Assembly: GCA_902797705.1 (NCBI GenBank)
Contig: CADBTX010000110.1
Location: forward strand, 1-22,995
Source: an uncultured Lachnospiraceae bacterium
GTDB lineage: Bacteria > Bacillota > Clostridia > Lachnospirales > Lachnospiraceae
Direction: 5' to 3'
DNA: 22,995 bases
The position numbers and the translations under genes were made by a program. Of this stretch, positions 15,248 to 22,302 are shown in pieces. The notes beneath the pieces were generated by a model. That model was given only the letters and a program-made list of their open reading frames with translations, did no database searches and was not told the DNA's origin. Within the stretch, counting starts at the first letter, position 1; every line of letters starts with the position of its first letter.

Positions 15248-16369
15248 TTATTCCCTGTTTCTGATGATTTCCGTTATTTTATCCACATCCTCAGGAGAAA
15301 GATCCGCATACATGGGTATGGTCATTACGGAATCCGCCATTCTTCCGGCCACGGGAGTCTCGCTGCTGTCATAGGAATCCCTGTAGCAGTCAAGCTTTGT
15401 CACCATGGGGTAAAAATACTTTCTGGCCCCTATACCCTTTTCACCTAGACGTGAAAAGAGCCTGTCCCTGTCCTCACCGTATTCATCTTTATCGATAAAG
15501 ACGGGGAAATAGGCATAATTCGACTTCTGGTCCTGTCTTTCGGAGATAAGTCTCACACCCTTTATATCACTAAGTCTCTCTCTGTAGAGATCGTTTACCT
15601 TCTTACGTTTTTCTATCTCGGCATCAACATGCCTTAAATTGCAAAGTCCCATGGCCGCCGAGAATTCATTCATCTTGGCATTAGGGGAGATATACTTTAC
15701 CGTCTCCTCATCGGCAATGCCGAAATCCCTGAGTTCCGTGACCATACGGGCCTCTTCTTCGTTCCGGCAGCATACGGCGCCGCCCTCTATGGTATTGAAT
15801 ACCTTTGTGGCGTGGAAGGAAAAACAGGACAGATCCCCGAAGGAACCGCTGCCTCTCCACTCACCCTCATATAACAGCTTAACCCCGAAGGTGTGGGCCG
15901 CATCATAGATCACCTTAAGACCGTGCTTTTTCCCTATCTCCCCGATCCTTTTCACATCACACATGTTACCATATACGTGGACCGGCATGATGGCCACGGT
16001 GTTTTCCGTGATCTTTTCCTCGATCTTATCAGGATCCATGCAGCAGTCTTCTTCTCTTATGTCACAGAATACCGGTGTAAAGCCGCTTCGTACTATGGCG
16101 TGTGTGGTGGAGACAAAGGTAAAGGGGGTGGTTATTATCTCTCCTCCCTTTTTCAGATCCAAAAGGGAGAGCGCTATCTCCAGAGCCATGTGTCCGTTGA
16201 CCGTAAGGGAAAGGGCCCTGACCCCAAGGTAGTCCCTGAGCCTGTCTGTCAGTTCCTCATGCTTTTCTCCCGCATTGGTGATCCAGTGACTCTCAAAGAG
16301 GGAGCTTATCTCATCTACATATTCCGTTATATCCGGCATGGAAGACCGGGTTACCAGGATCTTATGCAT
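15248..16369 (-). CDS. DegT/DnrJ/EryC1/StrS-family sugar aminotransferase
   Basis: Enzymes of this family use pyridoxal phosphate to put an amino group on a keto-sugar nucleotide, for surface glycans or secondary metabolites. The 373-residue protein has the family order: VNGHMALEIAL (cofactor-phosphate region), TTPFTFVSTTHAI, the MPVHVYGN segment, YDAAHTFG with Asp156, and the Schiff-base Lys189 in FSFHATKVFNTIEGG. PNAKMNEFSAAMG comes later. The exact sugar cannot be told. No dehydratase, epimerase or nucleotidyltransferase for the same sugar is in the window, so the substrate must be made elsewhere. Its ATG lies 19 bases inside the glycosyltransferase gene. It is the last gene of its block. 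Confidence 0.93.
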   Translation of the reverse strand: MHKILVTRSSMPDITEYVDEISSLFESHWITNAGEKHEELTDRLRDYLGVRALSLTVNGHMALEIALSLLDLKKGGEIITTPFTFVSTTHAIVRSGFTPVFCDIREEDCCMDPDKIEEKITENTVAIMPVHVYGNMCDVKRIGEIGKKHGLKVIYDAAHTFGVKLLYEGEWRGSGSFGDLSCFSFHATKVFNTIEGGAVCCRNEEEARMVTELRDFGIADEETVKYISPNAKMNEFSAAMGLCNLRHVDAEIEKRKKVNDLYRERLSDIKGVRLISERQDQKSNYAYFPVFIDKDEYGEDRDRLFSRLGEKGIGARKYFYPMVTKLDCYRDSYDSSETPVAGRMADSVMTIPMYADLSPEDVDKITEIIRNRE

Positions 16370-17511
16370 TTATCGTAAATCTCCATAAGCTGTTTATAGT
16401 TATCTTCAGGGGTATAGGGCGTTAACTTCTCTTTATCATAGTTATAGAGCCCTCTCTTTTTATCATCGTCGAAGGTCTTTATCCTGTCGGGAAGTGCGGA
16501 AATATCAGTAAGCAGCGCTTCAGCGCTGTCATAGATCCCCTTTACTATGCTTCCCCCGTTGCCGGCATCGGTAGCGATAACAGGTGTTCCTGACGCAAAG
16601 CTTTCGATCAGTGTCATGGGAAAACCCTCATACCACCTGGAAGCAAAGATCATAGCCTTCGAACCCTTAAGCATTTTCATGGCTTTTTCGCCGGGGAGAT
16701 TTCCGAGAAAGCGGATATTGTCGGAGCTGAACTCAGCCCTCAGCTTTTCGCTGTATTCTTCTTCTCCCTCTCCCGCCACATTTATGGCAAATTCCTTCGG
16801 AAGCTTCTGCCACTCCCTTAATATATCCTCTATCCCCTTGGCGGGATCCAGCCGTCCAAGGTAGAGGAAATCCCTTCTTTGTGTCTCTCCGGCCTTTTCA
16901 TCCCGGGTAAAACCATAGGTAAAATTCGGTTTCACATAGATATTGTCCGGGTTAAAGCCTGCCCCCACGAAAATATCCCTGTTAAATTCCGTAAGGGCGA
17001 TGAACTTCACCCTGTCATAGTAGTGATGACGCTCTGCATTGGAGTTGATCCTGAGATTCAAAAGGGTTAAGAGCCTGTCATTCCTGTAACAGCCATGGAT
17101 AAGGGCGGGAAGCTTCCGGGTGCCCTTATCTTTAAGACATTCCCTGCAGACCCTGTTATCCCGGTAGAGCATGGCGTTTATGCATAACATCCTGAAATTA
17201 TGCAGGGTACGGACCACCGGCACATTCTCATCCAACGCGGCCTTGAAGACCGAAGGCGAAATAAGAAAACGTTCGTTATGAACGTGGACTATATCTATCT
17301 CATTAGCTCTTATAAGGTTTCTTACCCCCCTGTAGGTCTTATCCGAAAAGACGGCATCGGAGATCAGATCCCGGGGTTCCATATCCTTATTGTCCTTTGA
17401 ATAACAAATGACATTTTCCCCGTGGGCTCTTAAAAGTCCTGTCTCATTCTCAAATACCGAATCCTCTCCTCCGGGGATCCTGTAACGGTTATGAATGGCG
17501 AGAATATTCAT
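16351..17511 (-). CDS. GT4-type glycosyltransferase
   Basis: A retaining glycosyltransferase with GT-B fold, probably moving a sugar from a nucleotide donor onto a cell-surface acceptor at the cytoplasmic face of the membrane. The 386-residue protein has the Gly-rich N-terminus (NRYRIPGGEDSVF), HVHNERF near 76-82, and four cysteines of a type seen in this subgroup (Cys110, Cys122, Cys125, Cys141). The donor-binding part contains YLGRLDPAKGIEDIL (217-231) and the EX7E pair Glu295/Glu303 in YEGFPMTLIESFASGTPVIA. The acceptor and sugar are unknown. It begins 3 bases after the CapA-family gene stops and overlaps the aminotransferase gene by 19 bases, which suggests that the three act in one pathway. 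Confidence 0.93.
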   Translation of the reverse strand: MNILAIHNRYRIPGGEDSVFENETGLLRAHGENVICYSKDNKDMEPRDLISDAVFSDKTYRGVRNLIRANEIDIVHVHNERFLISPSVFKAALDENVPVVRTLHNFRMLCINAMLYRDNRVCRECLKDKGTRKLPALIHGCYRNDRLLTLLNLRINSNAERHHYYDRVKFIALTEFNRDIFVGAGFNPDNIYVKPNFTYGFTRDEKAGETQRRDFLYLGRLDPAKGIEDILREWQKLPKEFAINVAGEGEEEYSEKLRAEFSSDNIRFLGNLPGEKAMKMLKGSKAMIFASRWYEGFPMTLIESFASGTPVIATDAGNGGSIVKGIYDSAEALLTDISALPDRIKTFDDDKKRGLYNYDKEKLTPYTPEDNYKQLMEIYDKCIRSW

Positions 17512-17514
17512 GTC

Positions 17515-18558
17515 TTATCTCAAAATACCCAGCCGGTGCAGATTTCTTGCGCTGTTATACAGAAAGACCTTCCAGCTGTTCAAAAATCCCGAAGTCCCAA
17601 GCACCGGGTTATTGGAAAGCCTGGTCCTTCTTATCAATCCTTCATATTGCCGGACATCACCATAGTCCGGCATTTTTTCGGGAAGACCGGTCCCGGACTT
17701 TATTATAGTCCTGTCAAAGCCGCTCTCATAGCAGAACACCATGTCCCCCGTCTCCCCGTTTTCCGTATCATAGATCACGCCTATGCCGTAATCCGACATA
17801 TTCCGGGGATCATGGTCATAGATCTTTTCGGAATACTTTATCCTGCTCTTTCCGAAGTAGAAATTCCCAAGAGAATAATAGATCCTCTTTCCCCTGTACT
17901 CTTCCACCGGCTGCGGACAGTGGGGATGATGGCCTATGACAAGCTTTACGGAGTCAATATCCAGAAGAGCGTGGCCGAGACTGATATCAAAGGGCATGGG
18001 ATAGAGATTCCGTTCAAAGCCCCAGTGAAGCACTACGATCACATCGGTTTCCGGGTTCTTATCCGCATAATCCCTTATGACTTTAAGGATCAGCCTTCCG
18101 TCCCTCGGCGCGCAGCCGGGACGGGCAGATCCTGCATACACCGTTTCCTCCGCATCCCATCCAAAATTAAAAATGGCGGCAGTCCTTCCGCCGTCCTCTA
18201 TCTCCATGGGGCTCAAAGCCGCTTCTATGTCCCTTCCGGCACCGGTATGTAAGAAGCCGCCCTTGTCCAGCATACCAAGGGTAAGGGAGAGTCCCTTTTC
18301 CCCGAAATCCATCATGTGGTTATTTGCCAGAGTCACCCCTTTTGTATTAAGGACATTGAGAACTTCGGATATACAGGGATCCTGCTTTATACAGGAACCC
18401 CTTTTCCAGATCCTCTTGTTTTCCGGGTTTCCGACCCCGCCTTCCAAATTCGGGATCAGTCTGCAGCCCTTTTCCCTGAAATGATCTCCCAGTTCACGGA
18501 TATCCTCACGGATCTCCGGATAATTGTAATAAAGATCTCCCGTGAACAGGAGCTTCAT
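17515..18558 (-). CDS. CapA-family protein (poly-gamma-glutamate / capsule-type metallophosphatase-like fold)
   Basis: The family is named for CapA/PgsA of poly-gamma-glutamate capsules and has a calcineurin-like metal-binding fold. The biochemical role of most members is unclear. The 347-residue chain shows LLFTGDLY (3-10), PNLEGG (36-41), LANNHMMDFG (77-86, His81), VVLHWG (175-180) and IGHHPHCPQ (208-216): the expected metal-ligand blocks in order. There is no N-terminal signal peptide or membrane helix, unlike the classical membrane-attached CapA, so it looks cytoplasmic. No capB, capC or ligase gene is nearby, which argues against a complete polyglutamate pathway here. Its ATG overlaps the gerW stop by four bases (ATGA). 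Confidence 0.9.
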   Translation of the reverse strand: MKLLFTGDLYYNYPEIREDIRELGDHFREKGCRLIPNLEGGVGNPENKRIWKRGSCIKQDPCISEVLNVLNTKGVTLANNHMMDFGEKGLSLTLGMLDKGGFLHTGAGRDIEAALSPMEIEDGGRTAAIFNFGWDAEETVYAGSARPGCAPRDGRLILKVIRDYADKNPETDVIVVLHWGFERNLYPMPFDISLGHALLDIDSVKLVIGHHPHCPQPVEEYRGKRIYYSLGNFYFGKSRIKYSEKIYDHDPRNMSDYGIGVIYDTENGETGDMVFCYESGFDRTIIKSGTGLPEKMPDYGDVRQYEGLIRRTRLSNNPVLGTSGFLNSWKVFLYNSARNLHRLGILR

Positions 18559-18956
18559 GAATTCTCCGATCTGTCGAAGGCTATATCCAGAGCCTCTTCA
18601 TTTGTGAGGTTATTTTCCTTATCCTTAGGCTCCGTGAACCGTCCCACCAGCTCCGGTACCAGATCCAGTATCTTTGTAACGGCATCCTGGTTCTTGACAT
18701 TTATGATACGGGTTTTTCCGTCCTTCACCATAAGTACGGCATAGGGCGTCATCCTGCCTCCCATGCCTCCTCTGTCTGCGCTCTTTTTGTCGTCGCTGCC
18801 GGTACCCGCCGCTATTCCGAAGGATACGTCAACAAGGGGGATCAAGGTCGTATCCCCAACCGTTATGGGCTCTCCCACCACCGTCTTGGAAGAGAGAAAA
18901 TTCTCCATTCCGTGTAAAAGACCGCCGATGACATCATTTTTCTTAAGATCGTTCAT
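18555..18956 (-). CDS. gerW: GerW/YtfJ-family sporulation protein
   Basis: GerW (YtfJ) is a small, spore-associated protein of endospore formers; in Bacillus subtilis it is required for normal germination with certain nutrients. The 133-residue protein is of family length. It carries the central VGEPITVGDTTLIPLVDVSF segment, a Gly-rich part (GIAAGTGSDD, GGMGGRMTPYAVLM) and the C-terminal VPELVGRF. The DUF2953 gene directly upstream is the usual partner (ytfI in B. subtilis), which supports the call. It starts 18 bases after that gene, with AAGGAG in the gap at a rather long distance from the ATG. The family also occurs in bacteria not seen to sporulate, so sporulation is not proved by this gene alone. 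Confidence 0.93.
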   Translation of the reverse strand: MNDLKKNDVIGGLLHGMENFLSSKTVVGEPITVGDTTLIPLVDVSFGIAAGTGSDDKKSADRGGMGGRMTPYAVLMVKDGKTRIINVKNQDAVTKILDLVPELVGRFTEPKDKENNLTNEEALDIAFDRSENS

Positions 18957-18974
18957 AACCCTTAAATCTCTCCT

Positions 18975-20036
18975 TTATAAACTGCGGACTTCCCTGAGGA
19001 ATCTCCTGAAATTCTTATTGAAATAAAGCTTCCACAAAATAATCACAAGTGTTATTATCCTTAACCGTCCCTTTAAGAACATGTCCCCGTCAACGACAAA
19101 GCGCTCAAAGTCCGGGATCAGGATGACATTCTTTCCGAATGACAGGAAAAGCATGGACAGTATCCCTGTCGCTTCCCCTGTAAGGGCGGGATCATCAAAA
19201 CCGTATATGAACTCAGCCCTGTATTTCCGGGGCTTCAGCGCCCTTAACAGTCTGAAAAGCTCATTCAGTCCGAGTTTCACGGCTTCAGCAGATCGCTCAT
19301 CATTAAATAATCTGGCGATATGATCTCCTCTGCCCCTTAACTCTCCCATTTTATCACAGATATCATTTATTTTATAGCCTGCTTTTTTCTTTCCGCCTTT
19401 GATAAGGCCCTTCAGCATACTAAAAAATTCCCTGATCTTTTGAAGTATGCCTTTTTTCTCTTCCGGCTCTTCTTCAGGCTCTTCTTCCGGCTTTTTTTCA
19501 GGCTCTTTTTCCGCTTCTTCTATCTTCCTGCTCTCCCCTTCTTCCGGAAGGGCTTTTTCCTCTTTTGAATCCCTTCCTGCGGCCTTCTCCTCCGGAGCCC
19601 CTTCTCCGGCCGTTTCCTCAGTCCTGTCTTCCACTGCGGAGGTCTCCCATTTCCGCTCTTCCTCCCAGGAAGGGCTCTCTCCTCCGTAGTAGTCGTACTC
19701 TTCCTCTTCCTCCCTGTCTTTTCCCGGCAGCAGCTTTATAAAGTGAAGTAATCTAAGTTCATAGTGGAGACCCTGTTTCTCAGTATCTTCCTTATTCCCT
19801 TCCTCTGCCTCATCCTCCATCATGCTCCTTAAAAACCTTATCCTGCCGTGAAAAAGGTGGAGTATCCATGTCAGATCGCAGTCCGCGTCATAGTAATTCT
19901 CCTCAGCCCTTACATAAGACTTTATCCTGTAACGGATAGGCACGAAAAGTATTATAAGGAGCACTATCACAGCCAGCGCCAGAAGGGAAAGCAGCACTAT
20001 ACCCAGGACTTTAAGGATCGTGAGAAAGACGGTCAT
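18975..20036 (-). CDS. DUF2953-domain membrane protein (YtfI-like)
   Basis: The 353-residue protein has one N-terminal hydrophobic helix (about 7-33), a short conserved region, then a long charged, low-complexity segment (about 75-198) rich in Glu and Lys with a PEEE/PEKK repeat. The DUF2953 domain follows at the C-terminus, recognised from KYRAEFIYGFDDPALTGEATG near 270-290 and the hydrophobic block after it. In B. subtilis the matching gene (ytfI) precedes ytfJ/gerW, the same order as here. Function is unknown, presumed in the sporulation envelope. The acidic-basic insert is much longer than I would expect for the family and is encoded by short tandem repeats. Its ATG overlaps the previous gene's stop by four bases. 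Confidence 0.88.
   Translation of the reverse strand: MTVFLTILKVLGIVLLSLLALAVIVLLIILFVPIRYRIKSYVRAEENYYDADCDLTWILHLFHGRIRFLRSMMEDEAEEGNKEDTEKQGLHYELRLLHFIKLLPGKDREEEEEYDYYGGESPSWEEERKWETSAVEDRTEETAGEGAPEEKAAGRDSKEEKALPEEGESRKIEEAEKEPEKKPEEEPEEEPEEKKGILQKIREFFSMLKGLIKGGKKKAGYKINDICDKMGELRGRGDHIARLFNDERSAEAVKLGLNELFRLLRALKPRKYRAEFIYGFDDPALTGEATGILSMLFLSFGKNVILIPDFERFVVDGDMFLKGRLRIITLVIILWKLYFNKNFRRFLREVRSL
19461..19520 (-). repeat. Five imperfect 12-base tandem repeats inside the DUF2953 gene
   Basis: On the plus strand five 12-base units follow one another, alternating TTCCGGCTCTTC and TTCAGGCTCTTC with decay to TTTTT in later copies. Each unit is four codons, so the protein gains or loses PEEE/PEKK-like tetrapeptides without a frame change. 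Confidence 0.85.
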
Positions 20037-20485
20037 GCTCCCCTCTCCTCCCCAAAGAAACGCCTGCTGTCATAATCCCCCTGCTTTTCAAAGATCTCCG
20101 AAAGGATATTTGCCGAAAGGTAGCAGGCCTCCTTTCTGCCACCGGCAAGGCCCACGATAAGGAGAGGCGATCTCCTGTACCACCTCTGCTTCAGCTCTGC
20201 TGCATTGTATATCTCCAGAGGATCACTGCCGCAAACAGGCACAGCGATACAGTAGACCCCCAAAAGTCCCGCACCGCTATTAAGCTTCATCTTTATTTTT
20301 TTATCCTTTCCCTCCATACTGCGGGAAAGGTAGAGTTTCTCGGAAAATCTCATAATCTGTTCCCTATCACTTCTGCCATTATAATTCATCATGCTAAAGT
20401 ATGCAAAACCGCCTTTGAAAAAGTATCTGTCTTTTTTTTGCGAGACAGGAAAGATATGATCCCACCTCTGCTTTAAATTTATCAC
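20033..20485 (-). CDS. Conserved-looking small protein of unknown function, start uncertain
   Basis: I do not recognise the family. The longest reading is 150 residues from a GTG at 20485, but no ribosome site precedes that GTG, and the first codons overlap the zapA promoter on the other strand. Other starts are ATG at 20392 or 20389 and ATG at 20353 (MRFSEKLYLSRS, 106 residues). The last has GATAGGGA about 8 bases upstream and a promoter-like TTGCAT-17-TATAAT before it. Visible features are a basic middle part, a short hydrophobic stretch (GLLGVYCIAVPV), and LKQRWYRRSPLLIVGLAGGRKEA near the C-terminus. It leads the DUF2953-gerW-capA-type block, overlapping the next gene by four bases. Confidence 0.75.
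   Translation of the reverse strand: MINLKQRWDHIFPVSQKKDRYFFKGGFAYFSMMNYNGRSDREQIMRFSEKLYLSRSMEGKDKKIKMKLNSGAGLLGVYCIAVPVCGSDPLEIYNAAELKQRWYRRSPLLIVGLAGGRKEACYLSANILSEIFEKQGDYDSRRFFGEERGA
20378..20406 (-). promoter_or_regulatory. Candidate minus-strand promoter inside the longest reading of the unknown gene
   Basis: TTGCAT (20401-20406, 3 of 6), a 17-base spacer and TATAAT (20378-20383, 6 of 6) precede the ATG at 20353 by about 25 bases. If active, it would drive the whole block down to 15248 and would mean the GTG start at 20485 is wrong. Confidence 0.45.
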
Positions 20486-20500
20486 TCAATCTGCTATACT
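20472..20500 (+). promoter_or_regulatory. Probable sigma-A promoter for zapA and the U32 genes
   Basis: TTTAAA (20472-20477, 4 of 6), a 17-base spacer and TATACT (20495-20500, 5 of 6) stand 31 bases before the zapA ATG. A GGAGAG ribosome site at 20520-20525 lies 5 bases before the ATG. The -35 hexamer and spacer length are the same as in the hisZ promoter. Confidence 0.7.
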
Positions 20501-20530
20501 GTTCTGACAGATTTTTTACGGAGAGTTCTT

Positions 20531-21061
20531 ATGGCTACAAAGCATGATACAGAAGTTCTGATCGGAGGGAAGGTCTTCACCCTGTCCGGTTATGAAAGCG
20601 AAGAATACCTGCAGCGGATCGCAGCATATATAAACGGTAAGATTTCCGAATACAGCAAGATCGAAAACTATTCAAGACAGAGCATTGACGTGCAGAATAT
20701 CCTGCTTCAGCTCAATATTGCCGATGATTACTTTAAGATCAGGGAAAAATACGAGAGCTTAAAGGAAGCATCTGAGGCAAAGGACAAGGAGTTATACGAC
20801 GTCAAGCATGATCTTATAACAAATCAGATCAAGATGAAGGACCTTGAAGAATCCCTTCAGAAGCTCAGGCTTGAAAATAACGAAAACCAGAAAAAGATAG
20901 TAAAGCTGGAAACCGAGCTGGGGTTTGGCAATGAACCCGAAGAATACTATGATGATGTGGAGGAAGTGGAGACCGTTGACGGCGCTCCGGAAGTAGTTAA
21001 AGGGGTAAAGTCGGAAGGAACCTCCTCATCCCGTAAAAGGTCAGGTCGAAGAAGGCATTGA
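20531..21061 (+). CDS. zapA: ZapA-family cell-division protein with long coiled-coil extension
   Basis: ZapA binds and bundles FtsZ filaments at the division site. Residues 1-75 form the ZapA core (TEVLIGGKVFTLSGYESEEYLQRIAAYING, then LLQLNIADDYFKIREKYE). Residues 76-130 form a heptad-rich coiled coil. After it come an acidic stretch (EPEEYYDDVEEVE) and a strongly basic tail (SRKRSGRRRH). At 176 residues it is about twice the length of a minimal ZapA, which is usually 85-110; long forms are common in Clostridia. The start is well supported by GGAGAG 5 bases upstream. The stop overlaps the TTG start of the U32 gene, so the two are probably coupled. Confidence 0.92.
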   Translation: MATKHDTEVLIGGKVFTLSGYESEEYLQRIAAYINGKISEYSKIENYSRQSIDVQNILLQLNIADDYFKIREKYESLKEASEAKDKELYDVKHDLITNQIKMKDLEESLQKLRLENNENQKKIVKLETELGFGNEPEEYYDDVEEVETVDGAPEVVKGVKSEGTSSSRKRSGRRRH

Positions 21062-22302
21062 AAACCGAATTACTGTCCCCCGCCGGAGATCTCCGGTGCT
21101 TTTACGCCGCACTCAATGCAGGAGCCGATGCGGTCTATATGGGTCTGCCCCGTTTCGGAGCCAGAAGCTTTGCGGGAAATCTCACCTCTGAAGAATTCAT
21201 TTCCGCCATAGAATACGCACACCTATTCAATAAAAAAGTTTATCTTACACTGAATATCCTTATGAAGGACCCGGAGCTTAAGGAGGCTCTTTTAATGCTC
21301 CGGCCCCTCTACACGGCAGGTCTCGACGGCGTCATAGTTCAGGATATTGGTCTTATCTCCCTTATAAAAAAAGAATACCGGGATCTCGAAGTCCATGTCA
21401 GCACCCAGGCCTTCATCACCGGGGTCCACGGCGCCCGTCTTATGAAGGAACTCGGGGCCTCCAGAGTTGTCCCCGCAAGAGAGCTCAGTCTCAGGGAATT
21501 AAAGGATATCAGGGACCATGCCGGTATTGAGGTGGAATGCTTTATCCACGGAGCCATGTGCTACTCCTATTCCGGAATGTGCCTCATGTCCTCCTTTCTC
21601 GGGGGACGGAGCGGCAACCGGGGCCGCTGTGCCGGTCCCTGCCGCCAGCCCTATAACGGAAATGACTATCTGCTCTCCATGAAGGATCTCTCATCCCTGA
21701 AGGAGATCCCCGCCCTTTTGGAAGCCGGCATAGACAGCTTAAAGATCGAGGGCAGGATGAAGTCAAAGGAATATGTTTACCATGTGACCCGGATATACAG
21801 AAAATATCTGGATCTTTACTATGAAAAGGGCTTTTGCCCCGTGTCAGACAGCGATCTAAAGGAGCTTATCTCCCTCTACTCCAGGAGCGGAATAAATAAC
21901 GGGTATTTTTACAGGCATAACGACGGCGCAATGATAACCAGAAAGAAGGGAAGCTATGTAAGCTCCCTGCCTGAGATCCCGGAAAATGAGCTGAGTCTCA
22001 GGGTATCCTGCTCCGCGGTATTTAAGAAAGGGGAAAGCGCCCGTATCCGGCTTAGCTACGGTTCCCACAGCATAGAAGAGACCGGGGTCACTGTGGAGGA
22101 AGCAGGAAATAAACCTCTTTCTTTACAAAGGATAAGGGAACAGCTATGTAAAACCGGAAACAGCGGTATATCCTTTGAAGACCCGGCGATCACCGCAGAT
22201 GACAATATCTTTATGCCTCTTTCCCTCTTGAACGATCTGAGGAGAAGGGCTGTTTCAGCGTTAAAGGAGGACATCATAAATGAATACAGACGTTCTCTTT
22301 GA
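21058..22302 (+). CDS. U32-family protein, N-terminal part (U32 plus DUF3656-like domain)
   Basis: U32 proteins were first called peptidases, but characterised members (RlhA, TrhP/YrrN-YrrO, UbiU/UbiV) take part in RNA or ubiquinone hydroxylation. The 414 residues start at a TTG overlapping the zapA stop. They show ELLSPAGD at 4-11, the U32 signature at 160-178 (ECFIHGAMCYSYSGMCLMS), GRCAGPCRQPY, and DSLKIEGRMKSKEYV at 226-240. Four cysteines (168, 175, 191, 195) match the type that binds an iron-sulfur cluster in UbiU/UbiV. A DUF3656-like part ends at FMPLSLLNDLRRRAVSAL. Relatives in this order normally continue in one chain; here the remainder is a separate overlapping gene. Confidence 0.93.
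   Translation: MKTELLSPAGDLRCFYAALNAGADAVYMGLPRFGARSFAGNLTSEEFISAIEYAHLFNKKVYLTLNILMKDPELKEALLMLRPLYTAGLDGVIVQDIGLISLIKKEYRDLEVHVSTQAFITGVHGARLMKELGASRVVPARELSLRELKDIRDHAGIEVECFIHGAMCYSYSGMCLMSSFLGGRSGNRGRCAGPCRQPYNGNDYLLSMKDLSSLKEIPALLEAGIDSLKIEGRMKSKEYVYHVTRIYRKYLDLYYEKGFCPVSDSDLKELISLYSRSGINNGYFYRHNDGAMITRKKGSYVSSLPEIPENELSLRVSCSAVFKKGESARIRLSYGSHSIEETGVTVEEAGNKPLSLQRIREQLCKTGNSGISFEDPAITADDNIFMPLSLLNDLRRRAVSALKEDIINEYRRSL
22263..22270 (+). promoter_or_regulatory. Consensus ribosome binding site for the second U32 gene
   Basis: AAAGGAGG, a near-perfect Shine-Dalgarno sequence, lies inside the last codons of the first U32 gene and 9 bases before the ATG at 22280. It is the best ribosome site in the window and decides the start of the downstream gene. 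Confidence 0.85.

Noticed and set aside
15893..16378. Plus-strand open frame opposite the aminotransferase gene
   Set aside because: It is a shadow of the clear DegT-family coding frame, with no start signal.
17491..18252. Plus-strand open frame of 253 codons opposite the CapA-family gene
   Set aside because: The CapA motifs on the minus strand are convincing; this frame has no ribosome site or recognisable domain.
17515..18558. A poly-gamma-glutamate capsule operon
   Set aside because: Only a CapA-family member is present; no ligase, CapB, CapC or hydrolase gene is near, and the protein lacks a membrane anchor.
22280..22302. Sequencing frameshift as the sole explanation for the split U32 gene
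   Set aside because: The consensus ribosome site and ATG at the right distance, placed at a domain boundary, favour a real second gene. Reads are still needed to exclude an error fully.
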